DNA from: Ignavibacteriota bacterium | GTDB lineage: Bacteria; Bacteroidota; Ignavibacteria; Kapaibacteriales; UBA2268 | Assembly (NCBI GenBank): GCA_020437395.1 | Contig: JAGQWJ010000001.1 | Span: 120,699 to 184,698, forward strand | Direction of reading: 5' to 3' | DNA length: 64,000 nt | Shown here: positions 8,407 through 17,821 of the stretch, piece after piece | Position numbering within the stretch: the stretch's first letter is position 1 | Layout of the letters: every line of letters begins with the position of its first letter | Program-made: the position numbers and the translations under genes | The notes under the pieces: model-generated | Seen by the model: the letters and a program-made list of their open reading frames with translations, nothing else | The model's database searches: none | Told to the model about the DNA's origin: nothing

Positions 8407-9651
8407 ATGACGAAATTATTAATTAAAGTAATTATTGCGATTCTATCGCTCTATATTATTGGTTGTAATGAGCAACCAACCGAGTTGGGCTACAAGATTG
8501 ACAGTGTCACTTTTACAGCAATCTCGAACAAAGAAAACAATCTAATAACTGCTTCTGCTTCGCAGAAGTATTATCTTACACCATTTAACCAAGGTATATT
8601 TCACGTTGGTAGCATGGGCGAATATGCCTCATATCCAATACTTAGATATGGTGACTTGCTAAATTTAGTCGATGCTGAAATAATATCTGCCACATTGCAT
8701 CTGATAAACAGCGGTTACGCTTTGGGCGACACAAACGACTTGCAATCATTTGAGATATATGAAGTTCAACAAGCTATTTTGCCTTCCTCTACTTACGAGA
8801 CTGTAATTAAAATCAATGGTTTAGAGGCAATTTATAAAAACGAGCTAATGGGCTCATTTGAAATGCCTTACAGGGATATAAAAGACACTACAAGAATTGA
8901 ACTTAAGACACAATTGATTAAAAATTGGATTGAATTTTCTAAATTAGAAGCATCTAACACGATAGATACAAATGACGAAAGACGTAAATATAGCTATTCT
9001 ATAGGTTTGAAACCCACTAACAATTCAAAAGTTATAAACGGTTTTCTTTCCGACAGAATAGGCAATAGTGGTGATGATTCTCCAAATCCCTATATCAAAA
9101 TAGCATATAGAATGAAAGATAGTGTTGATATTGACACAATGATACTTCGTTCTAATATTGCAGCTTACTATGCAAATGGCCCTGCTTCTGACTCAAAATC
9201 TTTGACTGTACAATCAGGACTAAGTCTTCGCTCTATGCTGAATTTTGATATATCATCACTTCCGCAATATTCATCAGTTGTTAAAGCAGTACTGAAAGTA
9301 TATGTTGATGATAGCCGCTCTATGTTCGGAACTACCGGAAAAGATAGTTTTCTATTGGCTCAGAAAGACTTGGATTTTGAATCGGGCTTCTTCCTTGACA
9401 ATAAGAATATATATTTAGGTACGAGAGCTGCCGGTACAAACTATTACAAATTCTCTAGCGTTACATCAGCAGTAGAAGATTGGGTGAAAACAGGCAACAA
9501 AGGTTCATTATTGCTGAACTATGCTCCAAACGGTAATCCTAATGATAGCTACAAGAGATTGGACAAATACTATTTATATGGGATTGAAGCTGATAGTGCT
9601 TTGCGTCCTGAATTAACAATATTTTATGCTAAAAGACCAGACTTCAGATGA
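8407..9651 (+). CDS. DUF4270-like outer-membrane/surface lipoprotein
   Basis: 414 residues. A signal peptide ends in a lipobox (YIIGCNEQ), followed by PTELGYKI, which resembles the start of DUF4270 lipoproteins of Bacteroidota. The remainder is beta-rich with two similar halves of the kind N/K-x-L-x-F-D-I-S-S-L-P ... AVLKVYVD, also reminiscent of DNRLRE domains. It begins four bases after the GT5-like gene and its end overlaps the next ATG by four bases, so the three genes are almost certainly one operon. Neighbouring of GT5-like and DUF4270 genes is, from memory, common in Bacteroidota. Function unknown. Confidence 0.6.
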   Translation: MTKLLIKVIIAILSLYIIGCNEQPTELGYKIDSVTFTAISNKENNLITASASQKYYLTPFNQGIFHVGSMGEYASYPILRYGDLLNLVDAEIISATLHLINSGYALGDTNDLQSFEIYEVQQAILPSSTYETVIKINGLEAIYKNELMGSFEMPYRDIKDTTRIELKTQLIKNWIEFSKLEASNTIDTNDERRKYSYSIGLKPTNNSKVINGFLSDRIGNSGDDSPNPYIKIAYRMKDSVDIDTMILRSNIAAYYANGPASDSKSLTVQSGLSLRSMLNFDISSLPQYSSVVKAVLKVYVDDSRSMFGTTGKDSFLLAQKDLDFESGFFLDNKNIYLGTRAAGTNYYKFSSVTSAVEDWVKTGNKGSLLLNYAPNGNPNDSYKRLDKYYLYGIEADSALRPELTIFYAKRPDFR

Positions 9652-10874
9652 AGAAAACAATAATAGTAATACTTTTTATTTTAACTAACGCGGCTCTATT
9701 TTCTCAAGGTGGATCTAACTATTCCATATTTGGAGTAGGTGAGTTAAACTATGTTAATGGTGCTAAATACGATGCCTTAGGTGGCACTTCGGTTGCATTC
9801 CCACATGCAACTGGAATAAATTTATCCAATCCTGCTATGTGGTCAGAAAACGAAGACACACGTATTCAGTTAGGTTATAAATTCAACCAAAGTTTAGTTT
9901 CTAATCAGAACCAAGATCTTTATCAAAATAATGGCGGCTTAGATGGTTTACTAACTTTGTTTAACTTAGACACTGCTATGGGTGCTTCAGTATCTATGGG
10001 TTTTTATAGCTATACTAATGTGAATAGTTTAATATCAACACCAATATCAGTGAATGCTAATGGTGAATCTCTTTCTGGTCTTACTACCTATCAATCGAGT
10101 GGTGGAATAACAAGAGTATATTTTGGTTTCTCAATAAAACCAATTGATATGCTTGCCGTTGGTGCTCAGGTCTTTGGGAATACTGGATTAATCGAAAATA
10201 CAACCCGTTCAGTGTTTTATGAAGCAAACGCATTTTCTACTTTTACCGAAGCAAAAGACGGATTGAGTGGAACTGGATTCAGATTTGGTTTGATGTTGAA
10301 ACCTCTCAATAATCTTCGAATAGGCGCTTTTTTCGAGCCGAGTTCTAATCTAACAGTTGAAAATGAACTTACTTTTGGCTCGAGTTTGATTGCGGATACT
10401 ACTTTCAAATCATCTAACGATTACAACATACCAAGTACTTTGGGGCTTGGTGCTTCTTACGAGACAGGGAAATTCATTTTTGGTCTTGATTATCAAACCT
10501 CAGACTATAGTTCATTTAGCTATAACGCTTATAACAATGTGCAATACTCTGCTTTCAACTCTTACTCTTTGGGAATTCAAAGAATTGGCAACAACAGCCC
10601 AAATGCTCGCGGATTAGACACTTGGGGCTATAGTCTTGGTGCCAATTTTAAAAATCATTATTTCAAGATTAATGGATTGGCTATTGACGAATTTTCTGGC
10701 TCATTTGGGTTCACAATACCAATCAGAGGAACAGCAGAATTAGACGCTACATTAACATTTGGACAAAGAGGAACTACTGACAGTGGACTAATAAAAGAGA
10801 GCTTCGGAAGATTATCTATGAATATTAGTATTGGTGACACTTGGTTCCAGCCGTTCAACAGAAGCTACGAATAA
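9648..10874 (+). CDS. Outer-membrane beta-barrel protein
   Basis: 408 residues with a signal peptide ending about LFSQ (residue 20). The mature start GGSNYSIFGVGELNY ... ALGGTSVAFPHATGINLSNPAMW resembles FadL/PorV-like and other Bacteroidota barrel families that open with a glycine- and asparagine-rich plug segment. Alternating hydrophobic strands continue to the end (FGRLSMNISIGDTWF). The ATG overlaps the upstream stop (ATGA), indicating translational coupling to the lipoprotein gene. A terminator follows, closing the operon. The substrate is unknown. Confidence 0.75.
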   Translation: MKKTIIVILFILTNAALFSQGGSNYSIFGVGELNYVNGAKYDALGGTSVAFPHATGINLSNPAMWSENEDTRIQLGYKFNQSLVSNQNQDLYQNNGGLDGLLTLFNLDTAMGASVSMGFYSYTNVNSLISTPISVNANGESLSGLTTYQSSGGITRVYFGFSIKPIDMLAVGAQVFGNTGLIENTTRSVFYEANAFSTFTEAKDGLSGTGFRFGLMLKPLNNLRIGAFFEPSSNLTVENELTFGSSLIADTTFKSSNDYNIPSTLGLGASYETGKFIFGLDYQTSDYSSFSYNAYNNVQYSAFNSYSLGIQRIGNNSPNARGLDTWGYSLGANFKNHYFKINGLAIDEFSGSFGFTIPIRGTAELDATLTFGQRGTTDSGLIKESFGRLSMNISIGDTWFQPFNRSYE

Positions 10875-10903
10875 TACATAATTGAAAAAGAAATTTTGAA
10901 GAT

Positions 10904-10929
10904 AAAGGAGCAGAGAAATCAGTTCCTTT
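10904..10929 (+). terminator. Rho-independent terminator closing the GT5-like operon
   Basis: AAAGGAGC pairs with GTTCCTTT (8 bp with one G-T pair, 10-base loop) and is followed by TTTTTATTCTTTT. It begins 30 bases after the stop at 10874. The rest of 10930-11158 holds nothing I can identify. Confidence 0.7.
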
Positions 10930-11158
10930 TTTTATTCTTTTAATATACTAAGTAGCTAAAGATGAGAATCACGTCTATAGGAATTAACTTAACAACTACA
11001 CTATTCATTCCTAAATAGCTCTTGTAACTTATACAGAATTCTGCCTTTTATCCAATAAGTTAAAAAATTCTTATCTCTTTTGTTTGATCATTTATATAGA
11101 AGATTATCTTGATATGGGAGTTTGAAGTCTTTATATTAGATTTCATAAACTAATTTAG

Positions 11159-11830
11159 TTAACTAATTATATTACCGTCTTCCATCACTATTATTCTGTC
11201 GGTCTTGTCTGCAAAATCTTGATCATGAGTTACGATAAGAAGTGAAAGGTTTTGCTTTGTACTAAGGTCTTTGAATATATTAAACACATTTTCGGAGTTT
11301 TTCGTATCTAAGTTTCCGGTAGGTTCATCACCCATTATAATAGCAGGGTCGTTTATCAAAGCACGAGCTATTGATACTCTCTGCTTTTGCCCACCAGACA
11401 GCATCGAAGCTTTTTTGTCAGCTTGTTCTTGTATCCCTAATAGTTCTAATTTGTCGTAAGCATCTTGTCTTATTTCTTTGTAACTTTTCTTACCTAATTT
11501 ACGAGCTGGAAGCATGACATTATCGAGTACTGTAAACTCGGGTAGCAAATAGTGGAATTGGAATACAAACCCTATGTGCTCATTTCTTATCACAGCTAAT
11601 TCTTCATGTGGGCGACCAGTTACTAATTCACCTGCCAAATGTAATTCTCCCGAGTAATCCGTATCCATAGTAGAAAGGATATAAAGCAAAGTTGATTTAC
11701 CACAACCAGATTTACCCATAATAGAGACAAACTCACCCTCGTCAATTGAAAAAGTGATATCTTTCAATACGTGGAAATCAACAGGGTTACGGAAGTGTTT
11801 ATTTATTTTTTTTGTTTCTAATACTTTCAT
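11159..11830 (-). CDS. ABC transporter ATPase, LolD/MacB type
   Basis: 223 residues, a single nucleotide-binding domain. Walker A is GKSGCGKST (39-47), the ABC signature is LSGGQKQRVSIARAL (144 on), Walker B is AIIMGDEP, and the switch His is in LLIVTHD. Close to LolD in length and motif spacing. It begins one base after the permease stop and is the last gene of a fusion-protein/permease/ATPase run. It would power lipoprotein release or efflux of a periplasmic substrate. Confidence 0.9.
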   Translation of the reverse strand: MKVLETKKINKHFRNPVDFHVLKDITFSIDEGEFVSIMGKSGCGKSTLLYILSTMDTDYSGELHLAGELVTGRPHEELAVIRNEHIGFVFQFHYLLPEFTVLDNVMLPARKLGKKSYKEIRQDAYDKLELLGIQEQADKKASMLSGGQKQRVSIARALINDPAIIMGDEPTGNLDTKNSENVFNIFKDLSTKQNLSLLIVTHDQDFADKTDRIIVMEDGNIIS

Positions 11831-11831
11831 A

Positions 11832-13094
11832 TTACTGCCCCCTTATTATTTCTACTGGGTCTATTTTCTCTGCTTTTCTAGCTGGTAAGTAACCTGCCAG
11901 AAAAGTCGAAATCATAGCAAAAGTAATCCCAACTATATAGAACAAAGGGTTGTAGTTAATAGGATATGTTTTTATAGTTGGTAGCGCCTCAGTCTCAAAA
12001 GGAGCATTATCTATCAAAACTGACCCAATGAACCCAATCAATAATCCTAATAAACCACCTAGGAAGCCAATTATAACAGCTTGACTGATAAATACTTTCT
12101 TCACATCGCTGCCAGAGAATCCAGTAGCTTTTAGAATGGCTATATCATTCATTTTTTCGTATATCAGCATATTCAATATATTATATATCCCGAAACCAGC
12201 TACTATCAGAAGTGTTATCGAAACAGCATAGGTTATTAGATTTCTTATTGATGTTCCCGTATCAAATTGTGCATTTGCTGTCTGAATATCTATTGCAGTG
12301 AGATCAAAATTCTTTGATAATTCCTTAGACATCGAAGGTGCTAACGCCATATCGTATAGTTTAACATTAATATCCGAAATATAGTTGCTTCCTTCTCCCA
12401 ATAGCTGCTGTGCTGTTTTTAAGCTCACAAAACTCTGAATATTATCAACTTCAGCTAATCCACTTTGATATATACCAACTACTTTTAGAGGAAAAACTCC
12501 ACCATTGGCAGTAGAAACATTGATTTTATCTCCAACGCTAATTGACATTTTCTTAGCAATTCCGGCCCCTAATAATATTCCATTATTCCTTTTTAATAAA
12601 TTCTCTCCTTCTCCTTTAACAATATAATCGCCGAAATTGAATAATTTTACCTCTTCCATCACATCAATTCCATTTATCACCCCGTTCAACTCGATAGAAC
12701 CAGCCACATAGAAAACCCTAGCCGTTGCTTGAGCCGTTACACCCTTTACTCTTTTATCTTGCTTAAGTTCAGAAATCAATGGTAGAGCATTGTGTATGCG
12801 AACAAGACTTTCCTTAGGTTTGACGCTGCGAACTATATTCAAATCGTTAGAATAGACTTCGTCAAGCTCAATTGGCTGTTCTTCAGTTGGCTTTATTTCG
12901 TTATAAATATGTATGTGGGGAGTTCTATTGAGGACTAAACCATCCAAAAGACCATTAAGACCTGTCATAAACCCCATCATAATTATAAAAGTACCAATCC
13001 CAAAGGTTACCCCTAATGCAGCAACGCTAGTTTGTTTCAACCGTGATTGAAGATGTGTTCTGGTTATGTCAAATATTACTCTGTAATTAGTCAT
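11832..13094 (-). CDS. ABC transporter permease, LolC/E-MacB (FtsX) family
   Basis: 420 residues. A first membrane helix near residues 22-45 is followed by a periplasmic MacB-PCD-like region (about 50-270) and the FtsX domain with three helices near the C-terminus. The segment MLIYEKMNDIAILKATGFS is the characteristic cytoplasmic coupling loop. Start ATG at 13094, one base downstream of the adaptor stop. With the adaptor and ATPase it makes a three-component export system; MacB itself has the ATPase fused, while here it is separate. Confidence 0.88.
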   Translation of the reverse strand: MTNYRVIFDITRTHLQSRLKQTSVAALGVTFGIGTFIIMMGFMTGLNGLLDGLVLNRTPHIHIYNEIKPTEEQPIELDEVYSNDLNIVRSVKPKESLVRIHNALPLISELKQDKRVKGVTAQATARVFYVAGSIELNGVINGIDVMEEVKLFNFGDYIVKGEGENLLKRNNGILLGAGIAKKMSISVGDKINVSTANGGVFPLKVVGIYQSGLAEVDNIQSFVSLKTAQQLLGEGSNYISDINVKLYDMALAPSMSKELSKNFDLTAIDIQTANAQFDTGTSIRNLITYAVSITLLIVAGFGIYNILNMLIYEKMNDIAILKATGFSGSDVKKVFISQAVIIGFLGGLLGLLIGFIGSVLIDNAPFETEALPTIKTYPINYNPLFYIVGITFAMISTFLAGYLPARKAEKIDPVEIIRGQ

Positions 13095-13095
13095 A

Positions 13096-14181
13096 TTATG
13101 GTTTTATTATCTTGGTATTTTCGTCTATTTTCGGTGATTCAATCTCAACTCTCTCAATATTTCTCATACCTGTTCGGACTTCTATTTCACCATCTTCAGT
13201 TATTACTTTTCCGTCTTCGGTCAGATATTCAAGAGGAATAGTCATCACATTGTCTTTTTGCGACACAACAATATTTGCCTCACCTGATAGCCCAGCATAC
13301 AAAGCGTCTGGAGGATTTATAAACTTAGCTTCCACTTTGAATGTTTGTGTTCTTTCGTCTTTTTCAGGATAGATTTTAGTAATTTTTGCTTTGAAGCTTT
13401 TGCCCTTGTATGCATCAAGTGAAATCACCACATTTTGATTCAAAGAAACAGAAGCAATATCCACTTCGTCAATTCGCATTTCAATAATAAAAGAATTACT
13501 ATAACCAATTTTTGCGATTGGAGTTTGTTGCGTTATAAGCTCGCCTTCTTCTTTGAGCAATGAATAGATTTTACCATTTATTTTAGAGCGGATTGAAAAA
13601 TCACTCAAATTAGCCAAAGCAATTTCTACAGCATTCGTAGATTGTTTGTAATTATTCCTTAACTCATCTTCAGTTTGCTTATACTGTTTTTTTAGGATTG
13701 ATAATTGCTTTTTGGAAAGGTCAAATTTCAGTTTTTTTGTCTCTAAGTCAACTTTGGCTCCAACTCCTTTCTCAATCAAACGCTTTTGTCGTTCGTAGTT
13801 GATAGAATCTTGGGTTAGTTGCTCCTGATTAGCTTCTAATTCTTTTTCTAATCTATCTAATACATTATCATCCCCCTTGTACTTGGCTTCGGCTAACTTT
13901 AAGTTAAGTTGAGCTTGCTCTTTGTTCAGTTTGGACAAATCCGATGTCACTTTAGCTAATATCTCACCTTCAGCTATCGTATCACCCTCTCGGAAGTATA
14001 TATTACTTATAATTCCGGAGGCAGAGGCATAAACATCGTATAACTCTTCGGGTTGAACCGTTACGGAGGCATAGACAGATTCAGTTAAGGTTTGTATTTC
14101 AGGGGTAGTTGATTCTTCTTTCTTACCGCAAGAAATAAGAAAAATTAAAAGTATTACAAAAACTATATTTCTTTTCATCAT
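13096..14181 (-). CDS. Periplasmic adaptor (HlyD/MacA-type membrane-fusion) lipoprotein
   Basis: About 361 residues. The signal peptide ends in a lipobox (IFLISCGKKEE). A split lipoyl/biotinyl half (SGIISNIYFREGDTIAEGEIL), a long coiled coil (about 85-190, rich in Lys, Glu and Gln), the second lipoyl half (INGKIYSLLKEEGELI) and a beta-barrel region follow in the expected order. The adaptor would link the downstream permease to an outer-membrane channel, but no TolC-like gene is seen nearby. An in-frame ATG at 14199 exists; I prefer the ATG at 14181, which gives a compact signal peptide. Confidence 0.85.
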   Translation of the reverse strand: MMKRNIVFVILLIFLISCGKKEESTTPEIQTLTESVYASVTVQPEELYDVYASASGIISNIYFREGDTIAEGEILAKVTSDLSKLNKEQAQLNLKLAEAKYKGDDNVLDRLEKELEANQEQLTQDSINYERQKRLIEKGVGAKVDLETKKLKFDLSKKQLSILKKQYKQTEDELRNNYKQSTNAVEIALANLSDFSIRSKINGKIYSLLKEEGELITQQTPIAKIGYSNSFIIEMRIDEVDIASVSLNQNVVISLDAYKGKSFKAKITKIYPEKDERTQTFKVEAKFINPPDALYAGLSGEANIVVSQKDNVMTIPLEYLTEDGKVITEDGEIEVRTGMRNIERVEIESPKIDENTKIIKP

Positions 14182-14272
14182 TTCCACATTTAAACTCATT
14201 TATAAATATATTGACGAATAAGTACTCAATAATCTAATAAAATTAGAAGAAATATGGGTCAATTGAAGAAAA

Positions 14273-14905
14273 TTAATCCCTCCTGCTTAATGGAAAAGAA
14301 ATACCTAATTGAATATCAATGCTTCTCAGATACACTTCATCAGGAAAAGTAACACCTTCTGGAGCATTATAAATATCATTCAGTCCATGGCCATAGTAAG
14401 CTTGTCCGAACAAAGAGAACGATTCGAATTCTAACTCTAAGCCGACACCTGCTCTTATTGAGTATTCTATTGTTTCTACGTCATCGCTAATATCTTCTTT
14501 ATTACTAACAATACCAAAACCTGAAGAATTTGAAGTTGGATTTGTGATTATTCCAATATTGGGTCCTGCAAATATATATGGCTTTAACATCCCAAAATCT
14601 AGTTCGAAACTTAGTAGTATTGGCAAATCTATATATCCAGAAGAAAGTTCTAAATCGTAAAAAAATTGATCTGCACTTATTTTCTTTTTAGTATAAGAAG
14701 GTGAAAACTGAATTGCAAAATTATCAGACAATCCGAATTTTGAATATAAACCGATTAAGGGCATAGCATGCAAAGTTTTTACGAAGGGCTCATTTGGTCT
14801 AAAATTTGCGTTAGTGGTTTGAAGTCCTGTCATAACACCTAAATCGACTTTTGCATAAGCAGTAGATAAAGTAGTCATTAGTACTATTAGAATTAGCTTT
14901 TTCAT
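14273..14905 (-). CDS. Small outer-membrane beta-barrel protein (PorT/OmpA-barrel like)
   Basis: 210 residues. A signal peptide to about AYA (residue 18) is followed by eight or so alternating strands; DLGVMTGLQ opens and VYLRSIDIQLGISFPL closes the barrel. LKPYIFAGPNIG and IRAGVGLELEFESFSLFGQAYYGHGL are typical of the outer-membrane barrel family annotated as PorT or OMP_b-brl_2 in Bacteroidota. It precedes the ABC adaptor on the same strand with a gap of about 90 bases, so co-transcription is possible. Too small to be a TolC-like channel. Confidence 0.7.
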   Translation of the reverse strand: MKKLILIVLMTTLSTAYAKVDLGVMTGLQTTNANFRPNEPFVKTLHAMPLIGLYSKFGLSDNFAIQFSPSYTKKKISADQFFYDLELSSGYIDLPILLSFELDFGMLKPYIFAGPNIGIITNPTSNSSGFGIVSNKEDISDDVETIEYSIRAGVGLELEFESFSLFGQAYYGHGLNDIYNAPEGVTFPDEVYLRSIDIQLGISFPLSRRD

Positions 14906-15063
14906 TTATTTCTCAAATTATTTTTTTTCTTATTACGGTTGAGAAAAGAGAATGGTTACAGTAAAAACAATGCACTTTATTCGTTAAATGGAAAAGGAAT
15001 ATTGGTGGATTTGGAGACGTATGCAATACGCCTCTACATCACTTTTAAAATTGACGAAATTCA

Positions 15064-16236
15064 TCACGCAAATATAACACCAGAGCCGACTAGTTCATCA
15101 CCGTCATACCAGACAGCGAACTGCCCTGCTGCTACTCCCTTTTGTAACTTATCGAAGACTATATAAATACCATTTTCCTTTCTTATTAATTTGGCTTTTT
15201 GGTTCGGTTGGCGGTAGCGGATTTTAACGTCGTACTCACGGATTTCATCTATTGCCATTTCTTGCGATGGACGAACCCAATTAACATCGGCAGCTTTAAT
15301 ATGGAGACCAGGTCGATTAAGTGCAAAATGATTTTCTCCTTGCCCAGTGTATATAATATTATTTTGAATATCTGTAGCAACAACGAATAGAGGGAGTTCT
15401 GTACCACCTATCGCAAGACCTCTTCTTTGCCCAACTGTGAAGAAATGTGCTCCATCGTGCTCACCCAACTTCTTGCCTTTAGCCGCTGATAGATGCACAG
15501 GGTAGCATACTTCATCTAGCATACATTGGTCGAGTAAATCATCACCTATTTTCCAATCATAGTCCGTATTAGCAATTTCAATTACATCACCTTTTTTGGG
15601 TTCTAATTTCTGTTTTAAGAAAGTTGGCAAATCAATCTTGCCAATAAAGCACAGCCCTTGAGAATCTTTTTTATCATAGTTAGGTAATTTCAGCGATTTT
15701 GCTATTTCGCGAACCTTTGGTTTTGCAATTCCACCAATAGGAAAATATGCATATTTTAGCATTTCTTGATTTAACTGACAAAGGAAATAGCTTTGGTCTT
15801 TATTATCATCCTTACCCTTTAGTAATCGGTATTCATCACCTAAAGTATCTTTTTGACAATGGTGACCTGTTGCAACTAAATCTACATTATACTCCAATGC
15901 GGCCTTCAGAAAAACATCCCACTTTATCTCTCGATTGCATAGTACATCGGGGTTTGGGGTGCGACCTGCTTCGTATTCACGGAACATATAGTCAGCAACT
16001 CGAGATTTATATTCTTTACTCAAATTTATGTGATGTATTGGTATCCCTAAATGTCTTGCTACAAGCTGAGCTATTTCAAAGTCCTCTTCCCACTCACAAT
16101 CGCCACGAAGTGTGCCGGTTGGGTCATCCCAGTTTTGCATAAACAGAGCAATAACCTCATGTCCCTCTTCTTTAAGGAGGTGAGCTGCAACGGCGGAGTC
16201 AACACCACCCGATAAACCTATTGCTATTCTTGCCAT
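15064..16236 (-). CDS. mnmA: tRNA 2-thiouridine(34) synthase
   Basis: 390 residues. The PP-loop SGGVDSA (9-15) adenylates U34 of Lys, Glu and Gln tRNAs. The catalytic cysteines are Cys100 (NPDVLCNREIKW) and Cys196 (DSQGLCFIGK). HFFTVGQRRGLAIGG is the conserved middle segment and a C-terminal beta-barrel follows. It is slightly longer than E. coli MnmA because of short insertions after the PP-loop. It is the last gene after an exonuclease and a hydratase gene, 22 bases away. Confidence 0.95.
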   Translation of the reverse strand: MARIAIGLSGGVDSAVAAHLLKEEGHEVIALFMQNWDDPTGTLRGDCEWEEDFEIAQLVARHLGIPIHHINLSKEYKSRVADYMFREYEAGRTPNPDVLCNREIKWDVFLKAALEYNVDLVATGHHCQKDTLGDEYRLLKGKDDNKDQSYFLCQLNQEMLKYAYFPIGGIAKPKVREIAKSLKLPNYDKKDSQGLCFIGKIDLPTFLKQKLEPKKGDVIEIANTDYDWKIGDDLLDQCMLDEVCYPVHLSAAKGKKLGEHDGAHFFTVGQRRGLAIGGTELPLFVVATDIQNNIIYTGQGENHFALNRPGLHIKAADVNWVRPSQEMAIDEIREYDVKIRYRQPNQKAKLIRKENGIYIVFDKLQKGVAAGQFAVWYDGDELVGSGVIFA

Positions 16237-16258
16237 TTTTTTGAGTCGTTTCTCTTAT

Positions 16259-16921
16259 CTAAAACAATGAAATATTTCCATCTTCTGCCGTATTGTCTTC
16301 GGACTCTTGATTCGATACTCCAATAATTTGAGGAGATTTTAACTGTTCTGTGTCTATAATTCCTCTTTGTTTCAAAGACCAAAAACACTTTGCAGTTGCC
16401 TCAATATCAGCTTGAGCGTCGTGCGCATTATCAAAATTTTCTGCAAAAAGCTTGTAGTAAAGCTCTGATAATCGTGGAAATTTGAGCCCATTGCTACCTG
16501 GAAGATTGCAAAACTCAATAGTTTCTTGCATAGTACAGATTTTCGTTTTTTCTTCTAACTCACTTTTCATATACAATCGAGCAAATTCGGAGCTAAGAAC
16601 TTTGTAATCGAAATCAAGATTATGAGCAATAATATATTTCGATTTTTTAATCACAGCATTGAAAACCTCTAATACATCAGCAATTGGGTAACCCAAATCA
16701 GTTGCTTTTTCTTTGCTGATACGGTGTATTTTCTCCGAATCTGGTGATATGTCGAATCCCTCTGGAGTAACGTAATAGTTACCAGTAGAGATGTCATTAC
16801 CATATTTATCTTGCTCTAACCAAGCTATTTGCACTATTCGTGGCCAATTATCCAAATCTGAAATTGGAGCATTATAATTCTTCGGTAATCCGCTTGTCTC
16901 TGTGTCAAAAAACAAATACAT
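16259..16921 (-). CDS. DnaQ-family 3'-5' exonuclease
   Basis: 220 residues. All three Exo motifs are present: FDTETSG (residues 5-11) for Exo I, HNLDFDYKVL for Exo II, and HDAQADIEATAKCF for Exo III of the DEDDh type. It resembles proofreading-like or stand-alone exonucleases (epsilon/ExoX group). There is a short acidic C-terminal tail. Its ATG shares a base with the stop of the upstream hydratase gene (TAATG), so translation is coupled. Confidence 0.88.
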   Translation of the reverse strand: MYLFFDTETSGLPKNYNAPISDLDNWPRIVQIAWLEQDKYGNDISTGNYYVTPEGFDISPDSEKIHRISKEKATDLGYPIADVLEVFNAVIKKSKYIIAHNLDFDYKVLSSEFARLYMKSELEEKTKICTMQETIEFCNLPGSNGLKFPRLSELYYKLFAENFDNAHDAQADIEATAKCFWSLKQRGIIDTEQLKSPQIIGVSNQESEDNTAEDGNISLF

Positions 16922-17682
16922 TATTTACTTTCTTTGAATTGTTTGATATAGTTTTTAGTAAAATTCGAAAGCACTAACCGACCGCTAATCTCCGCTCTAC
17001 TCTCTAATAGCTCATCCCAATGCTCTGTACCTGCCCAAGTAACTTGTTTCAGTTCCTTCATTGCCTCTGGGCTGTTAGCGGCCATTTTTGTAGCGAATTC
17101 ATCTACTGCTCTATCAAGCTCCTCAATGCTTTCGTAAATTCCTGAATAGAAACCGCGATCCTTAGCCCAATTAGCATCATACCAGTCATAGTCTATTGAC
17201 ATTTGCGAAAAAGCTGATGTTCCAACTTTTCTTTCAACAGCAGGACCAACAACAAACGGGCCTATACCTAAGGCCAATTCACTTAACTTAACAGATGAAT
17301 ATTTGGTTGCTAAAGTATAGTCAGCTGCCGAAAGTAAGCCAACACCTCCACCTACTGCTTTTCCTTGTACTCGGCAAATTACAAATTTCGGACACTTTCG
17401 CATAGCGTTAATAACTAATGCAAAACCCATAAAAAAATTCTTACCAGTTGGGTAGTCTGTAATAGAGATTAGCTCATCGAAAGAAGCACCAGCACAGAAA
17501 GCACGATCACCTCCAGATTTGAGAACCACAACATTAACTAGTTCATTTTTTCCTGCGTTCTCGATTGTTTCAGCTAATTTTCGCAAAACATTTCCTGGCA
17601 AAGCATTGCTTGATGGATGGTAGAATTCAATCGTTGCTATCTTGTTTTCTATTTTAATATTTACATCACCATTCGGATTCAT
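16921..17682 (-). CDS. Enoyl-CoA hydratase/isomerase family protein
   Basis: 253 residues of the crotonase fold. The first oxyanion-hole segment is AFCAGASFDEL and the second is GKAVGGGVGLLSAADYTLA. The position of the catalytic Glu after ELALGIGPF is not in the canonical E-x-x-x-G-x-x-P context (GIGPFVVGPA), so the exact reaction (hydration, isomerisation or other CoA chemistry such as methylglutaconyl-CoA) is uncertain. A Bacteroidota -7 element lies 35 bases upstream, so this gene probably heads a unit with the exonuclease and mnmA. Confidence 0.85.
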   Translation of the reverse strand: MNPNGDVNIKIENKIATIEFYHPSSNALPGNVLRKLAETIENAGKNELVNVVVLKSGGDRAFCAGASFDELISITDYPTGKNFFMGFALVINAMRKCPKFVICRVQGKAVGGGVGLLSAADYTLATKYSSVKLSELALGIGPFVVGPAVERKVGTSAFSQMSIDYDWYDANWAKDRGFYSGIYESIEELDRAVDEFATKMAANSPEAMKELKQVTWAGTEHWDELLESRAEISGRLVLSNFTKNYIKQFKESK

Positions 17683-17716
17683 ATTCTTTTTATCTTATTT
17701 AGTTATTAATAATAAT

Positions 17717-17725
17717 GCAAAGATA
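17717..17725 (-). promoter_or_regulatory. Candidate -7 element (TATCTTTGC) for the hydratase-exonuclease-mnmA unit
   Basis: The minus-strand TATCTTTGC is an exact TAnnTTTGC match 35 bases before the ATG at 17682, giving a leader of about 28 bases. Confidence 0.45.
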
Positions 17726-17821
17726 CGAATAAACGTGATTTTGAGTTTTATGGGGTTTGAATTTAGTTAAGTGACGTTGCTTATTTTTATAAAAGCAGTC
17801 AAAATTCAAGCAAGAGACAAA

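Noticed and set aside
13096-14905. The barrel at 14273-14905 as the TolC-type channel of the ABC export set
   Set aside because: At 210 residues with an eight-strand-like pattern and no coiled-coil hairpins, it cannot form a TolC tunnel.
15747-16142. 131-residue plus-strand frame inside mnmA
   Set aside because: It is antisense to conserved MnmA catalytic segments, with no motif or start signal.
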